Shown here one piece after another: positions 1-5,156 of a DNA stretch of 5,156 nt; positions within the stretch are counted from its first letter, which is position 1; the number at the start of each line of letters is the position of its first letter. The DNA comes from Gemmatimonadota bacterium. GTDB lineage: Bacteria; Gemmatimonadota; Gemmatimonadetes; Gemmatimonadales; Gemmatimonadaceae. Made by a program: the position numbers and the translations under genes. The stretch is taken from the NCBI GenBank assembly GCA_023249395.1, contig JAHFCS010000190.1, positions 1 through 5,156 of the forward strand. Reading direction: 5' to 3'. The notes under the pieces were generated by a model. It did not search any database. It worked only from the letters and a program-made list of their open reading frames with translations, and was not told the origin of the DNA.

Positions 1-723
1 GCTCCACCGATGCGCGATCAGCTCATCGAAGCAATCGTGTACGAGGCGGTAGGGCAGCGACTGCTGGAGGCCGGCTTCTTTCAGTTGCAGGAGCAGGCAC
101 TCCTGCAGTGTACGTGCGCCAACGCCCGGAGGATCGAGGCCCTGCACGGTTTGCAGCATCTTCTCCGCCTCCTCCATCGTGTACAGAGGAAGGTCGTCGG
201 TATCCCGCCCGGTCTCCTCCGCCGCGTGGGTCACTACCTCGTTGATCGACAGGACCACCTGCTCGACGGGCGATGCGAGATATCCGTCGTCGCCGATGTT
301 GCCGATGAACTCGTCGGCGAGGAGCATCTCCCGCGGCGTCAGCTCGAGTAGACTGACCTGGTCGCGAAGGTGATCGCTCAAGTCACGGGTCGCGACGCTT
401 ACGGGCTCGAAATACTCCTTCTCCTCGTATTCTTCCCGCCTGCCTCGCACCGTGTCAAAGCCGTCGAGGAGGATCTCCTACCAATCGATCTGTTCACCGC
501 GCTCCTTTTCCTCGTCTTGCTCGACCGATTCCGCCTCCGCCTGATCCTCCTCTTCTTCCTCTTCTTCGACGAGATCGAGGAACGGATTGTTCAGCAGCTC
601 CTGCTTGAGGTGCTGCTGAAGGTCGAGCAGCGGCATGTAGAGCAGATCCATCGCCTGATACAGGCGCGGATTGATCTTGAGCTCCTGCCGAAGCTGGGTC
701 GACTGACTGATGCCGGCCTTCAC
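1..723 (-). pseudogene. rpoN: RNA polymerase sigma-54 factor RpoN, 5' part, interrupted by an in-frame TAG
   Basis: Sigma-54 directs core RNA polymerase to -24/-12 promoters and depends on AAA+ activators. The gene starts at GTG (723-721), overlapping the lptB stop as GTGA, with a GGAG seven bases upstream. Residues 1-50 are region I (QLRQELKINP, then LLNNPFLDL, matching the family's ENPLLE-type end). Residues 51-81 are an acidic region II with 17 Asp/Glu in 31 positions, including seven consecutive Glu. Codon 82 (480-478) is TAG. Reading straight on in the same frame gives 159 more open codons to the window edge with typical core-binding-domain sequence: GDDGYL (144-149), QGLDPPGVGAR (194-204) and ECLLLQL (208-214). 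No frameshift is needed; only the TAG breaks the gene. The intact N-terminal piece is 81 residues (478-723). The first possible restart after the stop is GTG at 450-448, without a good ribosome binding site. Identification is firm; whether the break is biological is open. The C-terminal DNA-binding part lies outside the window. Confidence 0.88.
478..480 (-). other. rpoN: In-frame amber (TAG) codon inside rpoN
   Basis: The triplet lies directly after Gln-Ile-Asp-Trp and directly before Glu-Ile-Leu-Leu-Asp-Gly-Phe, in an unbroken sigma-54 frame. One base change (for example GAG to TAG) would explain it. Glu would suit the acidic context, but which residue was there originally is inference. All five complete stop codons of the neighbouring genes are TGA, so TAG is not seen terminating any other gene here. 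Confidence 0.9.
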
Positions 724-1940
724 GATGCGGCTCCGGCAACTGAAAAATGCGAGAAGCGATCACGAAGACGCGCCGTCAGCGTCGGTCCGAGATAGATGTC
801 GGCGACCGTGTCGTCGAACACCAGCTCGCGGACCGTCCCCGAAACCTTCACCTGGCCATCGAACATGATGTATGCGCGGTCCACGATGTCGAGAGTCTGC
901 TCCACGTTGTGATCGCTGATGAGGACCCCGATGCCGCGGTGCCGGAGTCCGGCGACGATTGTCTGAATGTCGTGAACCGCTATTGGATCGACCCCGGCAA
1001 ATGGCTCGTCGAGCATCATGAACTTCGGGTCGGTGACGAGCGCTCGCGTAATCTCGAGCCTCCTCCTCTCGCCGCCCGACAATGAGTATGCCTTGTTCTT
1101 GCGCAACCTCCTGATGCCAAGCTCGTCGAGGAGCTTCTCGAGGCGGCGGTGGCGTTCGGCATTGGTCAGGGGAAGTGTTTCGAGTATCGCCAGAATGTTG
1201 TCCTCGACAGACAGCTTGCGGAAGACCGACGGCTCCTGAGACAGATAGCCAATGCCGAGCCGCGCACGCCGAAACATTGGCATGCCGGTGATGTCGCGGC
1301 CGTCGATGTAGATGTGCCCCTTTTCCGGCTCGATGAGCCCGACGATCATATAGAAAGTCGTGGTCTTCCCCGCCCCGTTGGGTCCGAGAAGACCCACTAT
1401 CTCACCCTGCTGAAGCCTGAGTGCGACATCGTTGACGACTGCGCGCCGGCGATAGGTTTTCACGAGGCCGGCAGCTTCGAGAATGCTTCCGCTCGGTGCA
1501 GGGCGCACCTGCTGCAGTGGATCGATCGATGCGGTCTCGCCGCTGTGACTGATGACCTCGGCGATCTCGCTCTTGTTCGGGGCGACGAGATGCCATAGCG
1601 AATCGGACAGCTGGATCCGGGCATCGACGTCATCGGGGTCCGGCCCCGGGGGGAAGATCGCGCTGTCTCCGACGAGGCGCGGGATGATCGAAGTCGCAAG
1701 GTAGCTTCGGACTTCGTCGAGGCCCAGCCGGCCCGCTTCGCGCTCAGCGTCCTTTCCTTCGGTCCGGAGCGCCCGAAGGTATTCATCGCGGTAGCGGATG
1801 ACGACGTCGTTGAATCGAGCCGAGCCCGAAGCGTCGGCCTCGCGAATGATCGCTGCCAATGCAATCGCAATGGAGCGCTCGTCGCCGGAGAGCTTGCGAA
1901 TTAGCTCGTTGATGTGGGGCGGAAACAGTTGCGGGCTCAT
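720..1940 (-). CDS. lptB: LPS export ABC transporter ATPase LptB with N-terminal extension
   Basis: LptB is the cytoplasmic ATPase that, as a dimer bound to LptF/LptG, powers LPS extraction from the inner membrane. The ATPase domain fills about residues 153-395: Walker A GPNGAGKT (186-193), Q-loop Gln235, signature LSGGERRR (287-294), Walker B FMMLDEP (307-313) with catalytic Glu312, D-loop GVDP (316-319) and switch His344 in SDHNV. LSGGERRR, DEPFAGVDP and the end DIYLGPTL (381-388) are typical of LptB rather than of amino-acid (Liv) ATPases. The protein is 406 residues against about 240 for the family; the excess is almost all N-terminal (residues 1-152, unrecognised). The ATG start overlaps the lptA stop (ATGA), which supports the long form; no strong ribosome binding site is seen. 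The only internal start near the domain boundary is GTG at codon 145, without a convincing binding site. LptB function is very likely; the extension's role is unknown. Confidence 0.95.
   Translation of the reverse strand: MSPQLFPPHINELIRKLSGDERSIAIALAAIIREADASGSARFNDVVIRYRDEYLRALRTEGKDAEREAGRLGLDEVRSYLATSIIPRLVGDSAIFPPGPDPDDVDARIQLSDSLWHLVAPNKSEIAEVISHSGETASIDPLQQVRPAPSGSILEAAGLVKTYRRRAVVNDVALRLQQGEIVGLLGPNGAGKTTTFYMIVGLIEPEKGHIYIDGRDITGMPMFRRARLGIGYLSQEPSVFRKLSVEDNILAILETLPLTNAERHRRLEKLLDELGIRRLRKNKAYSLSGGERRRLEITRALVTDPKFMMLDEPFAGVDPIAVHDIQTIVAGLRHRGIGVLISDHNVEQTLDIVDRAYIMFDGQVKVSGTVRELVFDDTVADIYLGPTLTARLRDRFSHFSVAGAAS
731..734 (-). promoter_or_regulatory. Ribosome binding site of rpoN
   Basis: GGAG on the minus strand lies seven bases before the GTG start of rpoN, inside the last codons of lptB. 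It supports GTG at 723-721 as the true start and suggests rpoN can be initiated as well as coupled to lptB. Confidence 0.55.
1485..1940 (-). other. Unrecognised N-terminal extension of LptB (residues 1-152)
   Basis: This stretch has no counterpart in E. coli LptB. It looks soluble: no signal peptide or membrane segment. Likely helices run through residues 10-35 (ELIRKLSGDERSIAIALAAI), 42-60 (RFNDVVIRYRDEYLRAL) and 75-90 (DEVRSYLATSIIPRLV). A Pro/Asp-rich turn (97-106, PPGPDPDDVD) and another hydrophobic segment (110-130, QLSDSLWHLV) follow. A Ser/Gly/Pro-containing stretch (131-152) resembles a linker into the ATPase domain. The helix-helix-helix-turn order is loosely like a winged helix, but that is a guess from pattern only. 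It may be a fused regulatory or partner-binding domain. Confidence 0.6.
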
Positions 1941-3346
1941 TGCTGGGTCTTGCCGTTCCGCTTGGTGGATGGCGGTGGAGGTGGTGTCGGAACTCCTTTA
2001 AGCCCATTGACAGTAGGAGCGCCACTCGCCGGCGCCGCGGTGACTCCCTCCGCGCTTGGCTCGACATAAACTCCTGACGCCTGCTCGACTACATCCACCG
2101 TGCTCACTTCGCGGTTGGCGAAGAGGACAGTGATCGTCTTGCCTTTCACGTAGTTGATGTTTGGCAGTGTGCGCGTTCTCCCGCTGCCCGCCAACTGGTA
2201 AAATGAGCTCGCGCTGCCGGTGGCGACGATCCGTCGGGGCTGCGGCTTGCTTGTCGTATCGACCAGTGGAATGCTATCGAACTCCGCAACGATTACGTCG
2301 CCGCGCATCCAGTCGCGTTCATAGGACGTGAAGTGAGCAGTGTCCGGCACGCTGTTGGCGTATGCCATGCGCACCGCTCTCACCTCGCGAAGCCGCTGCC
2401 CCGGCATGATGGCGTCGATCGAGTCGGCAGTGATTTCGCGGTCGGGCGAGACTGCCCGCGCTCTTGTCTTTCCCCACGCCATCACTCGCTCGAGCTTGTC
2501 GTTGCTCATGCGGAGGTCTACGCTGTCCGCCACGAGCTCCAGGTCCTGACTCAGCGCATGTCCGTCCGGCGTCGCGACGACCCGCTGGAGAACGCGATTG
2601 CGCGAGTAGAGATCGATGATTCCGCCGCGAAGGGTGAATGGCCTGTCCCGCCTGCTTTCGACGGAAGGGGACTTCATCAGACGCGCGAACTCACGCTGGC
2701 TGTCGAGGAAAGCGGAGTCTCCCTTTGCAACAACGTCGGGTCGCGTGATCTCGACTGTCCCCGTCGCGAACACGAGGTTGTCCCCCTGTGACACGATCTG
2801 GTTCGCGACCACGTTCACCGGCTCGCCGGGCTGTCCCGACGCGGTTCGCTGAACGACGCGCATTGTGGGGCGTCCCGTAGCGATCGCCTGTGCGAGAGGC
2901 CTCGCCGGCGTGACACGATAATAGTCGACGACCGGTCCCTGCATCGTCGTTCCATTGTCGAGCACGACCTTGACCGTCCCTTCGGCGCGCAGGCGATCTT
3001 CAAGCTGGTAGTAGGTCATGCGATCCGAGTCCACTTTCGCGCGCGTCTCGCGATAGTGAACGTGGCCGATGAGATACAGGACGCTCAGATCGCCGTAATA
3101 CTCGGAGCTGTCCGCGATGATCGTGTTGTCCTGGCCACGGCAACGATAGATGACACCGCCGCCCTGAAACACGTTGTACCTCTTGCTCGGCAGCTCAATC
3201 GCGTTTGTTCGCGTGTTGCCGGTTGGCGATTCATAGTCGAGCAGACACTCCCGCGGCGCGGCTTGCGCGGAGAGCGACGGGGCCGTTGTGAGAGCCGCGC
3301 CAATCAACGCCAGGCTGATCATGAGAACCGCCAGCGGCACTCTCAC
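1937..3346 (-). CDS. lptA: Enlarged LptA/OstA-like periplasmic LPS transport protein
   Basis: LptA-type proteins form the beta-jellyroll bridge that carries LPS across the periplasm. The product has 469 residues, against about 185 for E. coli LptA. A signal peptide (residues 1-29) has Arg2, a hydrophobic core (VLMISLALIGAAL) and a likely cut after A-Q-A (27-29). The first OstA-like unit spans about 45-145, with FQGGGVIYRC, IIADSSEYYGDLSVLYLIGH and LRAEGTVKVV. Similar strand units recur: VVANQIVSQGDNLVFATGTV (179-198), ADSVDLRMSNDKLERVMAWG (273-292) and ADSIDAIMPGQRLREVRAV (307-325). This suggests two or more joined jellyroll domains. C34 and C69 are the only cysteines of the mature protein and could pair. 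The end is Pro-rich (six consecutive Pro residues but one, 453-459) and basic. The start is GTG, overlapping the lptC stop (GTGA), with only a weak ribosome binding site. Position between lptC and lptB supports the LptA role. A link to the LptD N-terminal domain is possible, but there is no C-terminal barrel. Confidence 0.83.
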   Translation of the reverse strand: MRVPLAVLMISLALIGAALTTAPSLSAQAAPRECLLDYESPTGNTRTNAIELPSKRYNVFQGGGVIYRCRGQDNTIIADSSEYYGDLSVLYLIGHVHYRETRAKVDSDRMTYYQLEDRLRAEGTVKVVLDNGTTMQGPVVDYYRVTPARPLAQAIATGRPTMRVVQRTASGQPGEPVNVVANQIVSQGDNLVFATGTVEITRPDVVAKGDSAFLDSQREFARLMKSPSVESRRDRPFTLRGGIIDLYSRNRVLQRVVATPDGHALSQDLELVADSVDLRMSNDKLERVMAWGKTRARAVSPDREITADSIDAIMPGQRLREVRAVRMAYANSVPDTAHFTSYERDWMRGDVIVAEFDSIPLVDTTSKPQPRRIVATGSASSFYQLAGSGRTRTLPNINYVKGKTITVLFANREVSTVDVVEQASGVYVEPSAEGVTAAPASGAPTVNGLKGVPTPPPPPSTKRNGKTQQ

Positions 3347-3900
3347 TGTCCGGGCAGCGTTACCATGCCGGTGGTCCCGCTCTTCGTCTTGAGGATCCTG
3401 ACGTTCTGCATGTTTGGATCCGAGCGAAAGCCGACGCCATCGATGCGGCGGCCTGGCTCGGTCAGCACGAACGCGCTGTCGCTCGATATCTGGTTGAGTG
3501 ACTGATCGTACTTGAGCTCGGGCGTCACCAAGCGCCGGCCCTCTTCGGTGACGACAATCACACTGTCGCGTGCGACCATGTTCCCCATGCGGCTCAGATA
3601 TGTCCCGCGTCGTGACGTGAGATAGGCATCACGCGCTCCCGTTGTCGTGAAGAACGTCGTCTCGACGTTGCGCAGCTCGACGCGTGTATTGTCGTCGAAG
3701 AAATACGCAGAATCGGCGTTCAGCTCGGCGCGGGAAAGCCCCTTGTCGGTGAGGTTGAATCGGGCGTGGAACATCACCTGGTCAGCCGAGTCTGCGAGAG
3801 CGGACCGGCCGGCGACCGGCGGCTGCGCCTTGTCGTCGCATCCGAGAAGTACGCCTGCCGCGAAGATGATTGCTCCGACGATGAACTCCATTGACTTCAT
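3343..3900 (-). CDS. lptC: LPS export protein LptC, probable lipoprotein
   Basis: LptC is the inner-membrane-anchored component that receives LPS from LptB2FG and passes it to LptA. The 185 residues match the family's length. Residues 6-20 are hydrophobic (FIVGAIIFAAGVLLG) and end at Cys21 in LLGC, a probable lipobox, followed by Asp22-Asp23. The LptC fold follows from about residue 40: ARFNLTDKGLSRAELNADSA, YFFDDNTRVELRNV, LTSRRGTYLSRMGNMVARD, then LKYDQSLNQISSDSAFVL (129-146) and RRIDGVGFRSDPNM (151-164). The last two are recognisable LptC motifs. E. coli LptC has an uncleaved transmembrane helix instead. The alternative that this segment is an uncleaved helix remains, because -2 Leu is not the commonest lipobox residue and the N-terminus has only one basic residue. 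ATG overlaps the kdsD stop (ATGA), with GGAG four bases upstream. Confidence 0.87.
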   Translation of the reverse strand: MKSMEFIVGAIIFAAGVLLGCDDKAQPPVAGRSALADSADQVMFHARFNLTDKGLSRAELNADSAYFFDDNTRVELRNVETTFFTTTGARDAYLTSRRGTYLSRMGNMVARDSVIVVTEEGRRLVTPELKYDQSLNQISSDSAFVLTEPGRRIDGVGFRSDPNMQNVRILKTKSGTTGMVTLPGQ

Positions 3901-4865
3901 ACCACTCCGGCCCGCATGAGGTCATGGAGGTGGACGACCCCGACAAGGCGGCCTCCCCCCTCGACGACGGGCATCGAGATTATTCCGTGCTGTTCCATTC
4001 GATAGACAATTGCGCTTCCGAGCTCGTCCGCCTCGGCGACCTTCGGGTTCGAGGTCATGACCTCGGTGACGTTGATGGGGAGGACATTCTCCTCCCGTTC
4101 CATCAGACGCGTGAGGTCCCCTGAAGTGATAACCCCGAGGACCTCTCCTTGCTCCCCTGTAATCACGGCAATACCCCGTTTTTCCGCCAACTGGACGACG
4201 GTCTCCCGCATTGTCGCCGAGGCCGGGAGTGCGGGAATGAGGGTGCCGGTAACCATCACGTCGCGGACTTTTGTGAGGAGCCTGCGGCCAAGCGCGCCTC
4301 CCGGGTGGAGGCGCGCGAAATCGTCGGCCTTGAATCCCTTCTCCTCGAGCAGCGCGACGGCGAGCGCGTCACCGAGGGCGAGCGCGACGGTCGTGCTCGT
4401 CGTCGGCGCCAGATCGTGGACGCAGGCCTCCTCGCGCACCCATCCGTCGAGGTGAATGTCGGTGTGGCGGGCGAGAGTGGACTTCTCGTCGCCGGTAATG
4501 GCAATCGTGCAGACGCCGAGCCGCTTCAGATGATCGAGGAGCGACACCATGTCATCCGACTCACCGCTTTTCGATATGAGGATGGCAACGTCCGATGAGC
4601 CGACTATTCCAAGATCGCCGTGAAGACTCTCCGCAGGGTGGAGAAAAGTTGCTGGCGTACCAGTGGAGGTGAAAGTTGCTGCGATCTTTCTTCCGACGAG
4701 CCCGGATTTCCCGACTCCGGCGACGATGGCACGACCTTTCGACTTCGCGAGGGCGTCAACGGCGCGCGAGAAGTTTTCGCCGAGGCGGCGCTCCGTTTCG
4801 GCCAGCGCTTCGCCCTCCATGTGGATGACGCGCCGGCCGCGGTCGAGAATTTCTTCGGGCGTCAT
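3897..4865 (-). CDS. kdsD: Arabinose-5-phosphate isomerase KdsD (KpsF/GutQ family)
   Basis: The enzyme interconverts ribulose-5-phosphate and arabinose-5-phosphate, the first committed step towards Kdo, in the cytoplasm. Length is 322 residues, close to the 328 of E. coli KdsD. The SIS domain (about 35-190) shows AGVGKSG (49-55), HPAESLHGDLG (76-86), SKSGES (98-103), EACVHDLAPTTSTT (146-159) and ARLHPGGALGRRLL (184-197). Two CBS repeats follow (about 203-260 and 266-320), ending VHLHDLMRAGVV, nearly identical to the E. coli end. Compared from memory with the E. coli catalytic residues K59, E111, E152 and H193, K53, E146 and H187 are kept, but the E111 position is Asp105 (SGESDD instead of SGESSE). 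ATG overlaps the kdsA stop (ATGA). The CBS pair may sense a nucleotide or sugar ligand; nothing here shows which. Adjacency to kdsA links substrate supply with its use. Confidence 0.95.
   Translation of the reverse strand: MTPEEILDRGRRVIHMEGEALAETERRLGENFSRAVDALAKSKGRAIVAGVGKSGLVGRKIAATFTSTGTPATFLHPAESLHGDLGIVGSSDVAILISKSGESDDMVSLLDHLKRLGVCTIAITGDEKSTLARHTDIHLDGWVREEACVHDLAPTTSTTVALALGDALAVALLEEKGFKADDFARLHPGGALGRRLLTKVRDVMVTGTLIPALPASATMRETVVQLAEKRGIAVITGEQGEVLGVITSGDLTRLMEREENVLPINVTEVMTSNPKVAEADELGSAIVYRMEQHGIISMPVVEGGGRLVGVVHLHDLMRAGVV
3905..3908 (-). promoter_or_regulatory. Ribosome binding site of lptC
   Basis: GGAG on the minus strand ends four bases before the lptC ATG, within the last kdsD codons. 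The spacing is short, which fits a start used mainly by ribosomes finishing kdsD. Confidence 0.4.
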
Positions 4866-5156
4866 TGAGCGACCTTCTCCCAGACTCCGACGAGCCGGTC
4901 GACGAGCTGCTCGATCTCGGCGAGAGGGAGCATGTTGGGACCGTCGCTGGGTGCATGGTCAGGGTCGGGATGGGTCTCGATGAAGATGCCCTGAGCGCCC
5001 GCGGCGACGGCGGCCATTGCCAGATGCGGAATGAATTCGCGCGCGCCTCCGCTCGCGCCGCCCTCGCCGAGACCCGGCCGCTGCACACTGTGCGTGGCGT
5101 CGAAGATCACCGGAGCATCACAGATCTCCCGCATGCGCATGAATGATCGCATGTCC
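4862..5156 (-). CDS. kdsA: 3-deoxy-8-phosphooctulonate synthase KdsA, C-terminal part
   Basis: KdsA condenses phosphoenolpyruvate with arabinose-5-phosphate to give Kdo-8-phosphate. Only the last 98 or so codons are in the window; the frame stays open through the right edge (Asp-Met before RSFMRMREI), so the true start is outside. Visible family motifs are PVIFDATHSVQRPG, GGASGGAREF, AAGAQGIFIETHPDPDHA and SDGPNMLPL, matching E. coli PVIFDVTHALQ, GAASGGRR, IEAHPDPEHA and CDGPSALPL. The His of ATHS, the Glu of FIETH and the Asp of SDGP correspond to three of the four metal ligands known in the Aquifex enzyme; the fourth, a Cys, would lie beyond the edge. SDGPN in place of CDGPS hints at the metal-dependent class (inference). 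The TGA stop overlaps the kdsD start. Confidence 0.96.
   Translation of the reverse strand, partial: DMRSFMRMREICDAPVIFDATHSVQRPGLGEGGASGGAREFIPHLAMAAVAAGAQGIFIETHPDPDHAPSDGPNMLPLAEIEQLVDRLVGVWEKVAQ
4873..4881 (-). promoter_or_regulatory. Ribosome binding site of kdsD
   Basis: A purine-rich GGGAGAAGG on the minus strand ends seven bases before the kdsD ATG, inside the last codons of kdsA. It is the strongest binding site in the window and fixes the kdsD start. Confidence 0.6.

Noticed and set aside
10..351. Plus-strand open frame of 113 codons at the left edge
   Set aside because: The minus strand here encodes clear sigma-54 core-binding motifs, so the plus-strand frame is a shadow.
478..480. 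Genome-wide reassignment of TAG to an amino acid
   Set aside because: A single TAG in one gene is much more simply a mutation or error, and nothing else in the window supports recoding. Kept only as a test under the rpoN finding.
448..480. Efficient re-initiation of rpoN after the stop
   Set aside because: GGAG overlapping the TAG is about 24 bases from the first GTG (450-448), too far for a normal ribosome binding site, and no better start is near.
1485..1940. LptB extension as a wrongly extended start or a separate small gene
   Set aside because: The long start makes the same ATGA overlap seen at the other junctions, the frame is open without a stop into the ATPase domain, and no internal start has a good ribosome binding site.
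3056..3505. Plus-strand open frame of 149 codons antisense to lptA and lptC, and similar long plus-strand frames at 1149-1598, 2333-2791 and 4149-4598
   Set aside because: They lie opposite well-identified genes, have Arg/Asp/His-rich products without recognisable motifs, and are what a GC-rich gene produces on its other strand.
4351..4390. Direct repeat AGCGCGACGG at 4351-4360 and 4381-4390
   Set aside because: It comes from the Ala/Leu/Val-rich coding sequence of kdsD (TVALALGDALAVALL), and there is no further copy or regular spacing.
1..5156. tRNA, rRNA, CRISPR array, insertion sequence, riboswitch, promoter or terminator
   Set aside because: The whole window is covered by overlapping genes of one cluster; I saw no repeats, inverted ends, RNA-gene sequence or hairpin-plus-T-run that would support any of these.

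Overview
The window is one uninterrupted minus-strand gene cluster for the Kdo/lipid A branch of lipopolysaccharide (LPS) synthesis and export, ending in the sigma-54 gene. In transcription order (right to left) it holds: the 3' part of kdsA (Kdo-8-phosphate synthase); kdsD (arabinose-5-phosphate isomerase); lptC (probable lipoprotein form); an enlarged lptA/OstA-like gene; lptB with a large N-terminal extension; and the 5' part of rpoN, which runs off the left edge. Every one of the five junctions is a 4-base stop/start overlap (ATGA or GTGA), so there is no intergenic DNA, no room for internal terminators, and translation is probably coupled along the whole chain.

The organism is a GC-rich (about 60 % by eye) diderm bacterium with LPS. 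The order lptC-lptA-lptB-rpoN is shared with Proteobacteria. However, the lipobox-bearing LptC, the roughly 470-residue OstA-like LptA, the signal peptide ending in A-Q-A and the strongly acidic sigma-54 linker point more to the Gemmatimonadota/Bacteroidota (FCB) side; Gemmatimonadota is my best guess, by inference only. kdsC, which lies between kdsD and lptC in Escherichia coli, is absent.

The genes form one pathway. KdsD makes arabinose-5-phosphate, and KdsA condenses it with phosphoenolpyruvate to Kdo-8-phosphate. Kdo is built into the LPS inner core, and LptB (cytoplasmic ATPase), LptC (membrane-anchored) and LptA (periplasmic bridge) take part in moving finished LPS to the outer membrane. 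RpoN is a regulator carried along at the end of the cluster.

Three things deserve attention. (1) rpoN has an in-frame TAG at codon 82, with clear sigma-54 sequence continuing in the same frame on the other side. It is a nonsense mutation, a sequence error or, less likely, recoding. (2) LptB carries about 150 extra N-terminal residues of unknown function before a complete LptB-type ATPase. (3) LptC and LptA differ in architecture from the E. coli proteins. I saw no RNA genes, mobile elements, CRISPR arrays or promoters.
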